Positions 27,304-36,476 of a stretch of 64,000 nt of DNA are shown piece after piece (within the stretch, counting starts at the first letter, position 1; each line of letters begins with the position of its first letter). The translations under genes were made by a program, and so were the position numbers. The stretch is from NCBI RefSeq assembly GCF_011602365.1, contig NZ_JAAONZ010000016.1:97699-161698 (forward strand). The letters run 5' to 3'. The notes under the pieces were generated by a model. It had not been told where the DNA came from and did no database searches. It saw only the letters and a list, made by a program, of their open reading frames with translations. This DNA is from Pseudomaricurvus hydrocarbonicus (GTDB lineage: Bacteria; Pseudomonadota; Gammaproteobacteria; Pseudomonadales; Cellvibrionaceae).

Positions 27304-27876
27304 ATGACACCAAAAACCGACCCCCATACACAGCCGAAAGAAGATGCAAGAAAGACCCGCTCACGGGAAGCCATCGATGCCGCCTTTTTAAGGCTGCTGG
27401 AACACAAATCCCTGGATCAGATTTCCGTGAGAGAAATTGCTCAGGAAGCCGGCATCGGCCATGCCACGTTTTATCGCCATTACACCACCAAAGAAGAACT
27501 TTTGGACGTTTTGGCCGCTGATGAAATCCAACGGATGGTCGATTTATCCCTTCCGTTGATGCAAGCTGAAGACACCATGGAATCCTGCCTCGCCCAGTGT
27601 CGGTATATCGATAAACACCGAACGCTATGGACCACACTGCTAACAGGAGGTGCCGCGTCAACCGTCAAGGAAGAGTTATTAAGAATTGCTCGCGAAGTGG
27701 CCTCACAGGCCCCCATACCTGCCGGTGCGCATTTACCCAGAGAACTTTCTACCATCCTGACCGTTACCGCCATGATTGAAACCATCTCCTGGTGGCTGCA
27801 ACAGAAAAAACCTCTAGCCGTGAATAAAATCGCCAGGTACATCCATCAAATCATCACTGCCAATGCCTTTGTGTAA
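27304..27876 (+). CDS. TetR/AcrR-family transcriptional regulator
   Basis: 190 residues. The N-terminal DNA-binding domain (about residues 18-65) contains ISVREIAQEAGIGHATFYRHY and TKEELLDVL, the canonical TetR helix-turn-helix. The C-terminal ligand domain is not conserved enough to name a ligand. It is divergent from the P450 operon and is the obvious candidate to bind the palindrome at 27174. It probably represses the operon and itself until the P450 substrate is present. Confidence 0.9.
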   Translation: MTPKTDPHTQPKEDARKTRSREAIDAAFLRLLEHKSLDQISVREIAQEAGIGHATFYRHYTTKEELLDVLAADEIQRMVDLSLPLMQAEDTMESCLAQCRYIDKHRTLWTTLLTGGAASTVKEELLRIAREVASQAPIPAGAHLPRELSTILTVTAMIETISWWLQQKKPLAVNKIARYIHQIITANAFV

Positions 27877-28030
27877 ATTCCTTGCAAAAACTCCCTCCCC
27901 TACCCTGAGACAACATGATGGGCTGTTAAATCAGGTGTCTATGTTGTGCTTGCCATGTGGACGCTAATTTAATGGGTGTATTTGATTACTGTTAGCGCCA
28001 GTGCGAATACTGGCCTGTATCTGAAACGCA

Positions 28031-28066
28031 AAAAAAACGGCGCCCCCTAACCAGGAGTGCCGTTTT
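28031..28066. terminator. Bidirectional terminator
   Basis: AAAACGGC and GCCGTTTT arms enclose a GC-rich loop, with an A-run on the left and a T-run on the right. It lies between the convergent tetR-family and DUF3604 genes and can end both. Confidence 0.8.
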
Positions 28067-28132
28067 CGTCGCTTGCGAGGTCTGTGGATTAAAGCAGCAG
28101 TATTAGCACTAAGTCATTCCAGATTAAACTCG

Positions 28133-29962
28133 CTAGGGTGTATACCAGATGGGTGAAGTCCAGGCTCTTTCCTGAATGCTCACTGGCAAATCCTTTGGTC
28201 TTTCGAGCCCATGGCGTACCGCATCGTAGGTAGACCAGCGCGGTGTTGGAATTTGCAGTACGCGGGCGTAGTAGACCGCCGGCAGAGAAGCGTCGAACTC
28301 AGGATCGCTCCAGGAGACGCTCAATTGAGTATCGCCAATGGAATTCGAATAGCTGGCGTCGGCTTCATTCACGGTATTGCCCACCAGAGGAATCTTGCCT
28401 TCAGGGCCGGGTTTACGGTCATCCGACAGCGCAACGTCATAGATTTTGGACTGCTCTTTACCGCTCTTATCAACCCAACCTTTTATGATCTGGATGCGAT
28501 CGAGGTTCGCACCGTCTGCTTCCTTGACCGCGTATACAATAAAGGTGGGCACCTGATCTTTTGGTGCCGACGCCAGCTCACCGCCCATGGGCACTCCATC
28601 GGTATAGGCTTTCCTCAAAGCGCTGTCGTCACCGAGCGTCGCCATATTCAGTCCAAACCCACCGAAGAAACGCACCTTGAGCCGCGGCCCCGAGGTTGCA
28701 AACGTTTCCTTGCGCTTTATCGCCTCAAAGATGCCGTCACGGGTGTTGGTCACTGCCCATACCCCCGCCACCCCGCCGGAACTGAATTGTCTCACCTGGC
28801 GTGCGGCCTCAGGCGGTGTACCGGGAGGCCCCTGTAGGCGATGTTTGGGGTCGTTTTCGAAACCGAATTTGCCGGTGTAGTTGTCCTCTTCGATCGTCGA
28901 TGCGGAGTTGTGGGTGTCGGAATCGCCGATGAAGCCATACTTAAAAGGATTGCCCTTGCCTTGGCTTTCGAGTGTCAGACCGCGAATGAGCGCCTCGCGG
29001 ACATAACCGCCTCGTTTATGTTCCGGGGCTGTCGCGGTTGGCGCGAGGGTGTAATCCCAGAGCTCAAAGTCGCCGAACTCATCATTAGGGAACAGACTCG
29101 GGTGGGTTTCCGAAGTGCCCTTGATTTGGGTAATCTCATACACCGGTTCATTGCGCATGCGCGCAGCGGCGTAATCGGTGTTCAGCTCGCTGCCGCCAAA
29201 GGACCGTCCAACCGGGAACATAATACCGTCACTGGCGTTGCCGTTGTGCGGGACGGCCAGCAGGTCGTTACCCGCTGAACGCTGCTGATCCATCCAGCGC
29301 CAGAGGTCTTCGGGCTTGCTCGAATCCAGAGCGCTGAACGGCACGGCGGGGACGCGCTCACTGTCTCGAAAAATAACCACCCGGTGAATGTTTCTCCAGT
29401 CCGGTGCCGAAGTCCATTCGTAACCGGCCATGGTGGTAAACTTGCCGGGCTTATAATGACTGTCGGCAATTTCGACCACTTTCGACCAGACGGTTTTGGC
29501 CAGCTCGGGATCCCCAAGAATCGGATCCACGTTGGGCGGCACGCTGTACATGCCCTTACTGATCGTCCCGTAGGCGTCAAAGGATTTCTTTGCATCATCG
29601 CCCGTGACATCGGCGGCCAGTGGGTGTTTGCTCACCGGGCTGTCGGGATCCGCCATCAACGGCAGAGCCCCCAGATATTCCGCATGATCGGAGACAATAT
29701 ACCAGTCGAGCGGCGCCTTGATTTGCAGTGGCGTACCATCGCCACCACCGGGGATCGCCTCGCCCTTGGCCCAGCGGTAGGCGTCGTCTGGCGTGTTCAC
29801 CGAGCCATTGATGTAGCCGTCGAACGACCAGCTGGTATGCACATGGAGATTACCAAAATAGGCTTCCCGATTTGGATGCAGCGGGGCATCTTCAGCGAAC
29901 GCAGTTAAACAGGGGGCCATCAGTATGGCTGTGAATAGTGTGTTCAGTTGATGTTTTTTCAT
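28133..29962 (-). CDS. DUF3604 family protein, exported
   Basis: 609 residues from the ATG at 29962, chosen because it opens a Sec signal (MKKHQLNTLF... ending AFAED) and has a GGAAAGG ribosome site; the longer frame to 30103 adds 47 unlikely residues. The mature protein starts with EAYFGNLHVHTSWSFDGY, whose His-x-His resembles PHP-type metal sites, and later has WYIVSDHAEYLG and FGFIGDSDTHNS. DUF3604 proteins are common in marine proteobacteria and are suspected metal-dependent hydrolases, but no activity is established. It appears monocistronic. Confidence 0.85.
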   Translation of the reverse strand: MKKHQLNTLFTAILMAPCLTAFAEDAPLHPNREAYFGNLHVHTSWSFDGYINGSVNTPDDAYRWAKGEAIPGGGDGTPLQIKAPLDWYIVSDHAEYLGALPLMADPDSPVSKHPLAADVTGDDAKKSFDAYGTISKGMYSVPPNVDPILGDPELAKTVWSKVVEIADSHYKPGKFTTMAGYEWTSAPDWRNIHRVVIFRDSERVPAVPFSALDSSKPEDLWRWMDQQRSAGNDLLAVPHNGNASDGIMFPVGRSFGGSELNTDYAAARMRNEPVYEITQIKGTSETHPSLFPNDEFGDFELWDYTLAPTATAPEHKRGGYVREALIRGLTLESQGKGNPFKYGFIGDSDTHNSASTIEEDNYTGKFGFENDPKHRLQGPPGTPPEAARQVRQFSSGGVAGVWAVTNTRDGIFEAIKRKETFATSGPRLKVRFFGGFGLNMATLGDDSALRKAYTDGVPMGGELASAPKDQVPTFIVYAVKEADGANLDRIQIIKGWVDKSGKEQSKIYDVALSDDRKPGPEGKIPLVGNTVNEADASYSNSIGDTQLSVSWSDPEFDASLPAVYYARVLQIPTPRWSTYDAVRHGLERPKDLPVSIQERAWTSPIWYTP

Positions 29963-30747
29963 AGTAGAGATTCCTTTCCGGGCCTCTGCGAGATGGTTTA
30001 GTGGTTCGTTAATGACCAACACTTTCAACAGCCCGCTATCTCTGTTGATGACTGGATCAGATGAAACTGTTGGCTCAGCCTCTCTGTGCTGAATATTGGG
30101 CATCGGTTGCTTTGCCGTTCAAAGCTAACGTTAATTTCACTATAAAACGAGGGTTCGTTATGTAAAACGATTGTGTGACTTTTCAATGGTATAACTATTC
30201 ACTAGCCTAGTACACTTGGTAATAATGTAGAAACAAACACTAAACGCCCAGTATAGACTATCCGTTTCTATTATTTAAAAAATCGGTCTGCGGCTAATAT
30301 GGCATGTATATTAGTGTTGTTGTATGTATTTTCAGAGTACAACTCTTTCCGAATACACAATAATAAAACTGAATGTGAGAAAGCAGAGAGTCTGGTTTAA
30401 AAAGACAAAGAGTCTGCGCATGATTCATCAATGTGATAGCGGTACTCGTGAGGAAAAGAAACCATTATTTTGATGAGATGTTGCAACTGATCTGCGGGGA
30501 TGTATCCGGACACTTGTCTTACTAACACCAGATTGAAAGACACCTATTTTCCCAAGCTATCATTTCGCTCCGAAGAGACGTAAATAATTGGTTAACGTGA
30601 AGCTCATTGAGTGTTTTAACGTTGCTTCAGAAAGAGACTACACCCTTATTCCACACTGACCTTTTATTGATATACATCAGAGAACTCCCTTTACCGATGT
30701 TTATACTGAGCCTCTTTTACTGCGCTTCCCTGAGGAGAAATAAGGCA
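29963..30747. other. Long intergenic region, no gene recognised
   Basis: About 785 bp, mostly AT-rich. It must contain the DUF3604 promoter. An open frame runs from 30607 into the next entry but lacks a ribosome site before 30748. No RNA gene, repeat or operator is recognisable. Confidence 0.4.
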
Positions 30748-31035
30748 ATGCTTTTCAAAAAAATGGCCGGTACCGCGGCTGTGTTTGTGTTTGCCGATCA
30801 ACACGCCAATACACCGGTAGAACGGCAAGGCATGATGTGGAACGAAGAAGAGCTGCATTTGCATACCATCCCCAGCCAGTTGACCTCCAAACCGGCGATG
30901 GCCACCAATCTGGCGCTGGAAGGGCTGGAATCCTACGACCCGCCCAACCACGGCGACCTGCGTCGAGTAGAAGCACTGGATACGGATTTTGTCTACATCA
31001 AACCCATTCTGGGCTGGGTGGAATTGGCCACCTGA
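30748..31035 (+). CDS. Small hypothetical protein, possibly a gene remnant
   Basis: 95 codons from an ATG with an AAGG site just upstream and a GGAG further back. The peptide starts with a short hydrophobic stretch (AGTAAVFVFAD) and then an acidic, proline-containing region with DPPNHGDL and DFVYIKPILGWVEL. No family is recognised. GC content is higher than in the flanks, consistent with coding sequence. Its short length, isolated position and abrupt end suggest a fragment of a larger gene. Confidence 0.3.
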   Translation: MLFKKMAGTAAVFVFADQHANTPVERQGMMWNEEELHLHTIPSQLTSKPAMATNLALEGLESYDPPNHGDLRRVEALDTDFVYIKPILGWVELAT

Positions 31036-31250
31036 AAGTCAGCAAGGCCTTGAGCGGGCTGGGGAGTTTGTGACAAACCTTCAAAGAAGCAAACGCCGTT
31101 ACGGTTTCACGGTCGATATCTGGTTTCAGAAAATTTTTGAATGACGCCTGTAAATAACGGCGTACAACTGACGTTTGCTTTAGATTAGGCAGAAGAACGA
31201 GGTAAATGATCCTTTAAAACGCCTGCCCTGTAGGCAAGTTTGAAGCAGAT

Positions 31251-31283
31251 AAAAAAAGCTGCCACAGTGTTTCGGGCAGCTTT
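31251..31283 (-). terminator. Rho-independent terminator after the Fur-box TonB receptor
   Basis: On the minus strand AAAGCTGCC and GGCAGCTTT form a 9-bp stem around an 11-nt loop, ending in a run of seven T. It lies 37 bp past the receptor stop. Confidence 0.88.
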
Positions 31284-31319
31284 CTAATGACACCTTTACA
31301 CAGACTTCGGATGCGTGCG

Positions 31320-33431
31320 CTAAAAGGCTTTTTCCCAGCCCAGACTGACTGCACGGCCACGGCCGGCAAAGTAAGTACTGTCGTTTACATAAGTCAGTGT
31401 CTGTGAGTAATAGGTGATGTACTCTTCGTTCAGCAGGTTTTCGATACCGAGGGTAAATTTACCGAGCTCTTCATCCCGGAATGACACCAGGGCGTCCAAC
31501 AAATCATAACCTTCAAAATCGTGCTGGGGTAAACCGCCATCAAAATCGCGATCCAGCAATCTTGAAAATTGCAGGCGGCCGTACCAATCGGTTGCGAAAG
31601 GCGCTTCGACGTACAGATTAATACGATCCGGGGCGATGTTGCGACCATCCAGATCTTTATCGACAGCCCCATCCCCATCACTGTCAAAGCGTCCATCCAG
31701 CTGACTGTAACCCAAACCGGTTGCAATGCCTGAATCAAATCGGTAGCTGGCAGTAATCTCCAGACCTTCAATTTCCGTTTTCTGACGGGTCAGTTCTCCA
31801 ATACCGTCGACCACCAAAATGCGTGAACCCAGATCGGAATCGGACCAGAAATAACTGGCGGCCAGATCCAGCCCACCGCGACGGAAGTTTGCACCGACTT
31901 CAATGTTATCCGCCACTACGGGTTGCAAATCGATCAGCGAATCGATGGATTGATCGGCCGTATTGACGCCCCGCAAGATCAGCCCCGCATCCGGCATGGT
32001 GAAGCCTTCGGCATAGGAGGCAAACAATGTGAGCTCTTCTGTCAGATCAAACACAACACCAAAGTTACCCAACAACTCTTCGAAGGAAGGCTCGCCACCC
32101 GCCACAGACGTACTGTTGGCTCCGGCAACGGTGGTGAAATCCGGCACTTCCAGTTCAACATTTTCAAAACGGGCTCCCATGGAGATCCGCAGCCGGTCAT
32201 CGACCAGGCGCTGCTCCAGCTGCACAAACGGGGCCCAGCCTTTGTAAATCATTTCAGGAACCCAAATACGACCGGTTTGAGCCAGTTCCTGATAGGTTTT
32301 ATCGTGCAGATAATCAAGTCCTGCCGCGACCTGCAGCCCTTCCCAGAAGGTGTTGTCACGTACATAGGTTAGCTTGGTGCCGTATTTTTCTGAGCTGAGA
32401 GCGGACTGATCAAACAAAGTGCCATTCGCGGCAATGCTGGGGTCCTGAAATGCGGGAAAGGTGCCGCCACCATAGAGCGCATAAAAATCGTAATAAAAAC
32501 CCTGCAGGGTGAGTTCACCGTCCAACAGGTTGCTGTGACTATAGGTCATTGTGACATTGGTGGCTTTATTATAGGTGGGGTCGCCGTCTTCCTGGCCGCT
32601 TTCGGACGTCGCCGGAATGCCCGCCAACATATCACCAGTAACAACCCGATAATCGCCGTCGCCTTCCAGTTTGAAATAGTTGCCCGTCGCCTCGAGTCGC
32701 TGGTCTTCATCCAGGTCCAGGCCGCCTTTAAGAAATACATTCCAGCTGCGGCTGTCCATGGTGTCGCCCTGGATGGGATCTATCGCTACTGGATCACCGT
32801 TACCATCGTGGTACAAATCCTGAACATCGTGCGCCACACCAAGCACAATATCCTTGTTGTCCACTTTTTTACCGACAATGCCTGCCACCCGGTAATGCAA
32901 ACCATCATCTTCAAAATTGTCCGTGGTCAATTTGGCCGAAAACTTTTGCAACAGATCACCATTCTCTGGCGCATCCAGTGTGACGTAGTTAATAACCCCA
33001 CCCGTTGCTCCTACTCCTTGAATGGCATTTGCGCCGTAAATCACTTCAACGCGCTCAATAAACGCCGGATCCACCGTATAGCCACTTCTCTCGCCGTTGC
33101 GCAGCGGCGTCGATTGAGGGACACCGTCGGACATGTACAGAGGCGTCCTGCCGCGCAAGGTTACACCATTGCTGGTCATTTTTTGATGAGCCGGTGTCAG
33201 ACTTGGCACCATAAAGCTCAGACCATCAAGAAGGCTGGTATTGAGCGCCAGTTGCGCCTCCAGAGCATCTCGATCAATGATTTTGACCGTATTGGGAATG
33301 GCGGTGATCGGCTTGTTAGTTCGGCTGGCCGAGACAACGACTTCCTCTATCGTGTTGCCTGCAGATACACCAACTGCCGTTAACGCGTTACAAGCTAACA
33401 GGATACAGGTCGAGTATTTAATGGATTCCAT
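31320..33431 (-). CDS. TonB-dependent receptor, likely iron/siderophore-type
   Basis: 703 residues. A Sec signal ends near VSAGN, followed by the TonB box region IEEVVVSASR. The plug (about 35-160) has VTLRGRTPLYMSDG and FIERVEVIYGANAIQGVGATGG. The barrel ends RAVSLGWEKAF with a terminal Phe. A Fur-box match over its promoter and the plug style point to an iron complex rather than a sugar as cargo. A 7-bp tandem repeat lies immediately upstream of the promoter and may make expression variable. Monocistronic, with its own terminator. Confidence 0.9.
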   Translation of the reverse strand: MESIKYSTCILLACNALTAVGVSAGNTIEEVVVSASRTNKPITAIPNTVKIIDRDALEAQLALNTSLLDGLSFMVPSLTPAHQKMTSNGVTLRGRTPLYMSDGVPQSTPLRNGERSGYTVDPAFIERVEVIYGANAIQGVGATGGVINYVTLDAPENGDLLQKFSAKLTTDNFEDDGLHYRVAGIVGKKVDNKDIVLGVAHDVQDLYHDGNGDPVAIDPIQGDTMDSRSWNVFLKGGLDLDEDQRLEATGNYFKLEGDGDYRVVTGDMLAGIPATSESGQEDGDPTYNKATNVTMTYSHSNLLDGELTLQGFYYDFYALYGGGTFPAFQDPSIAANGTLFDQSALSSEKYGTKLTYVRDNTFWEGLQVAAGLDYLHDKTYQELAQTGRIWVPEMIYKGWAPFVQLEQRLVDDRLRISMGARFENVELEVPDFTTVAGANSTSVAGGEPSFEELLGNFGVVFDLTEELTLFASYAEGFTMPDAGLILRGVNTADQSIDSLIDLQPVVADNIEVGANFRRGGLDLAASYFWSDSDLGSRILVVDGIGELTRQKTEIEGLEITASYRFDSGIATGLGYSQLDGRFDSDGDGAVDKDLDGRNIAPDRINLYVEAPFATDWYGRLQFSRLLDRDFDGGLPQHDFEGYDLLDALVSFRDEELGKFTLGIENLLNEEYITYYSQTLTYVNDSTYFAGRGRAVSLGWEKAF

Positions 33432-33489
33432 GGTTAATCTAACGTCCTCTCTCTATTGTTTATTGGCTGTGGGGCCAAAATCGACCGAA

Positions 33490-33518
33490 ACTTTAAAGCA
33501 AATGATTGTGATTATCAA
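33490..33518 (-). promoter_or_regulatory. Promoter of the iron-type TonB receptor
   Basis: On the minus strand TTGATA (33518-33513) and TAAAGT (33495-33490) are separated by 17 bp. The -35 box lies within the Fur-box match, about 26 bp downstream of the heptamer repeat. The leader is about 50 nt. Confidence 0.5.
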
Positions 33519-33522
33519 TAAC
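33504..33522 (-). promoter_or_regulatory. Fur box
   Basis: GTTATTGATAATCACAATC on the minus strand agrees with the 19-bp Fur consensus (GATAATGATAATCATTATC) at 15 of 19 positions by eye. It overlaps the -35 box of the receptor promoter, the usual position for iron-dependent repression. Confidence 0.65.
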
Positions 33523-33544
33523 AGAATAAATTAGATGGGTGGAT

Positions 33545-33645
33545 CAGGTGACAGGTGACAGGTGACAGGTGACAGGTGACAGGTGACAGGTGACAGGTGA
33601 CAGGTGACAGGTGACAGGTGACAGGTGACAGGTGACAGGTGACAG
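33545..33645. repeat. Heptanucleotide tandem repeat (CAGGTGA) x 14.4
   Basis: Fourteen perfect, uninterrupted copies of CAGGTGA (33545-33642) plus three further bases. A perfect array of this kind is prone to slipped-strand changes in copy number. It sits upstream of the -35 box of the Fur-regulated TonB receptor and outside any gene. Confidence 0.95.
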
Positions 33646-33985
33646 TTTGAGACCCTGGCGCAGAAATGGATAGCTAAGGACATGAGTTTCTCGCAAGCAT
33701 CCCATCACAAACAATAACCCTGTCTGGCAAATTCAATAATGGGACATCATTTTTACTAACCTATAGCTGCCAGGCTGTCCCACTAACCCATAGGATATGG
33801 AATACGCTAAGCCACAGTTATTTTAAAGGCATTGCTGCAGTTAAATGCTCATGTTCACCTTAACGGTTATAGGAACCCTTCAATGACAGGCAGTCCGGGC
33901 CGTGGATTTCCAATTACCAGATTTTGCGGGCCCGGACATGTGTTTGTATACGGATACTGTCAGCAGCTTTCAGCTCCCTCAATGG
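33646..33985. other. Intergenic region, no gene recognised
   Basis: 340 bp between the heptamer array and the DsrE-like gene stop. No open frame with coding character and no clear terminator is seen. Confidence 0.4.
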
Positions 33986-34354
33986 TTAAAAGGTTAGCGT
34001 AGCCGCCCCCTTGCCAATACGCTCCATAATCACACTGGCGCCGTGGATGACAACGCCGTCTATCAGACTGTCCTGATCATAGCCCCGAGCGGTGGTACAA
34101 GGCGGGCAGGCCCAGACATCGCCGCCGCGGGCAATGAACGAATCCAGCAAACTTTTTAGACTTTCCATGGGTTGAACGTGTGTGTGGTCAATACCATTCT
34201 TGCGCACCAGGTCAATGGCACTACTGGTAAGAAACAGCCCAACCGTTTTGCCAGAAGTAAGTGCACCGTTGGCAATGGTCAGGCCGACTGAAGAGACTTC
34301 GTCGTAAATTCCCTTGGTCATGACAATGATGAGATCAGTGGTTTCGTTATTCAT
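33986..34354 (-). CDS. DsrE/DsrF-like small protein
   Basis: 122 residues with the DsrE alpha/beta fold: a beta-strand start (TDLIIVMTKGIYDE), TIANGALTSGKTVGLFLTSSAI and a Cys-containing loop WACPPCTTARGY (CxxC-like, about residues 83-86). The family includes sulfur-transfer and multimeric peroxiredoxin-like proteins, and this type lies in the YchN/DsrE peroxiredoxin-like branch. The gene lies downstream of an HxlR regulator in the same direction, with a large palindrome between them. It may help with thiol or electrophile stress; the function is not established. Confidence 0.8.
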   Translation of the reverse strand: MNNETTDLIIVMTKGIYDEVSSVGLTIANGALTSGKTVGLFLTSSAIDLVRKNGIDHTHVQPMESLKSLLDSFIARGGDVWACPPCTTARGYDQDSLIDGVVIHGASVIMERIGKGAATLTF

Positions 34355-34491
34355 GATTTACGCCCTCATGGTTGGGAATGATGTATTCACGCCAAGTGCC
34401 TGGATTAAAAATGCTCTGCACTTAAAATAGGTTGCATTAAAAGTGCGCTTGGTTGAAATAAGTCTATGCAAGGTGCGATTAGCGAGACAGG

Positions 34492-34524
34492 TCAATATCT
34501 GTAGTAAGTCACTACAGATATTGA
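34492..34524. promoter_or_regulatory. 33-bp palindrome between the HxlR and DsrE-like genes
   Basis: Two perfect 14-bp arms (TCAATATCTGTAGT and its complement) enclose AAGTC. It begins 6 bp after the HxlR stop. With no U-tract it is more like an operator for the DsrE-like gene (HxlR proteins bind dyads) than a terminator, although it could form a strong RNA hairpin. Confidence 0.6.
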
Positions 34525-34530
34525 AGTAAA

Positions 34531-35220
34531 TCAGGACTGAAAAGGTTGAGGATTGTCGCTGGTGAAGGAACTGATGCCCAACCAGCGCGAGAGATTTCTG
34601 GTATAGACCGAGGGACCCACGACCTTGAGCAGGCCATTCTCTATGGCTTGATGAATGTCGGTCTCACCATACCAGACGCGAGTCAATGCTTTGGTGGTCG
34701 CGGTTATATAGACATCGACGTCGAAGCCGAGATTTTGCGAGCATTCCTGGACGACATTATTACGGACATAAAAATAGTGTTTCTTATGCGGCTTTACATC
34801 GGTCAAGAGCAACTGGATCACCGTATCCCCAGAAGGCAGTTCATCGGTGTTAATCCCCCCCGCAATATCTCTGATGAGACTGGGCACGGGGTTATGCTTA
34901 TCCGTCATCCCTTCACTCGCATAGCGCATGCCCCATCGACCGAGCTCTGTCAGCACGGGCGCCAGAGCTTTTCCAGCGGGGGTAAGATGATACTCATGAC
35001 GCCCTCCCGAGGTACTGGCTTTACGAATAATGATACCCTGCTCTTCGAGAAAGCGCAGCCGTGTACGCAATAATGACGGGGAAAGATTGGGAATGTATTT
35101 CTGTATTTCGGAGTATCGCGTAGAACCGAAAAACAGTTCTCTGACAATCTGCAACGTCCATTTTTCACACAGCACAGAGGTCGCCATGGAGATAGGACAC
35201 GCTTCACCATAGTCGTACAT
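34531..35220 (-). CDS. HxlR-family transcriptional regulator with C-terminal SCP2-like domain
   Basis: 229 residues. The N-terminal winged helix has the HxlR signature: ACPISMATSVLCEKWTLQIVR, then FGSTRYSEIQKYIPNLSPSLLRTRLRFLEEQGII. The C-terminal 110 residues, with VYITATTKALTRVWYG, resemble an SCP2/sterol-carrier-like domain found in longer HxlR proteins. HxlR regulators usually sense electrophiles or redox state through a Cys near the N-terminus, here C9 or C18. Likely regulates the DsrE-like gene. Confidence 0.87.
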   Translation of the reverse strand: MYDYGEACPISMATSVLCEKWTLQIVRELFFGSTRYSEIQKYIPNLSPSLLRTRLRFLEEQGIIIRKASTSGGRHEYHLTPAGKALAPVLTELGRWGMRYASEGMTDKHNPVPSLIRDIAGGINTDELPSGDTVIQLLLTDVKPHKKHYFYVRNNVVQECSQNLGFDVDVYITATTKALTRVWYGETDIHQAIENGLLKVVGPSVYTRNLSRWLGISSFTSDNPQPFQS

Positions 35221-35653
35221 AACACTGTAACCTTTTATTTATTCGCACGCATAACGCCAGACCGGCGTGCAATTGTGAACAGATCGTCAACCGCCGGTCA
35301 CGACATTCGGTACGCCGTTAACCCCGGATTATCTGCTGGAGACCAGGAGGCTTGCCAAACCCACGGTTCAGACAGAGCGCTCTATACTGATGGCTCAATA
35401 ACCGGCTCCACATCCAGAGTGCGATATACAACATCATAGTCAAAGAACTTGGGACAGGACATCCTTTCTGGCGACACTTCCAGACTGCGGTGGTGTATTG
35501 TCACCTGCCAACAGAGCCTACACTCGCCCAAGGACTTTGAGAGTAACACCATCAATGACCGTACCTGCGTGGTGTTGCGAAGTTCCGGGAATATCAGCAA
35601 CCCCAACATCCAGCTTGCGCTTCTGCTGCCGTGAAGCTTACGGAATTACCGGT
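35221..35653. other. Intergenic region, no gene recognised
   Basis: 433 bp. Several short open frames exist on both strands but none has a ribosome site, a recognisable motif or coding character. Confidence 0.4.
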
Positions 35654-35902
35654 TTAATAGCCCATTACCTTGAGAGCTATGTAGGGCACCAGGTTGGTGA
35701 TGAATATCGCCAGCTTATAGTTACCCAAAAAATTAAAATACAGAACATCCAATGTATCAGAGTGAATGTTAGTAATTGAGGAATGGATATTTTTAAAAGG
35801 AGTACTAAACAAGGTCATCATGAAGGCACTGACCACGTACAGGCACAGGTTAATGAACGTGCACCAGCCTAAAAAAGTGGTTACAACAGATATATTATCC
35901 AC
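35654..35902 (-). CDS. DUF6868-like small membrane protein
   Basis: 82 residues with two membrane segments: TTFLGWCTFINLCLYVVSAF (about 8-27) and a C-terminal YKLAIFITNLVPYIALKVM. Between them lies a loop with IHS, LYFNFLGNYK. This pattern (FLGWC start, YFN-LGN before helix 2, NLVPYIALK at the end) is typical of a small family of unknown function in marine gammaproteobacteria. It stands alone. Confidence 0.65.
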   Translation of the reverse strand: MDNISVVTTFLGWCTFINLCLYVVSAFMMTLFSTPFKNIHSSITNIHSDTLDVLYFNFLGNYKLAIFITNLVPYIALKVMGY

Positions 35903-36476
35903 ATCTATACTCCTGTCTTTTTCATTATGCTCTTGAGTATAAACAATAAAGTCTCTTTTCTGATTAAATATGCCGTTTATTCACGGATCTGTGACTGATT
36001 GTAAACTGCGACAGCCTCTCTAACTGGCTGTCCGGGACCTGATGTAACTCTGATCCGTTCTAAATTCGATTCTTTAACACGGTCCCAATAAAGTCATTCA
36101 GATATTCACGCCTTTGCTACTAATCCACTGGTCAGCCGAGAAGCTGTGGGGCCCTGTTCTGGTGCTGTCAAATCCCCCACTTTTTTTGCCGCTAATTCTG
36201 GCCTCCACATCACAAAACTCTTGCCCCCTCATCATTTACCGGTAATTTCAGATCTCTGTGGTTTTCTATCGGGCGGCTGTAAGGAAGGTCTTATTGAGGG
36301 CGTCGAGAGGATTCGAAATGAGTCATTATGTGCAAAACATGATACCTTCGGCGGAAACCGAGGTGGTCAGCATCGGTCGATCATTAAAACAGCAGCGGTC
36401 CTGCACTGACTCAAAAATCAGGTATGTCTGAATCAAAGGATCACAGAAAGTTTCTGTATGCCATCAACAAAGTCGC
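35903..36476. other. Intergenic region, probably decayed
   Basis: 574 bp with only short frames lacking motifs. It adjoins the soxR pseudogene and may contain other decayed sequence, but nothing can be named. Confidence 0.35.

Noticed and set aside
33545..33645. CRISPR array
   Set aside because: The repeats are 7 bp and directly adjacent with no spacers, so it is a simple tandem repeat.
35382..35609. A 75-codon frame on the minus strand
   Set aside because: No ribosome site, no motif, and overlapping short frames on the other strand look equally likely.
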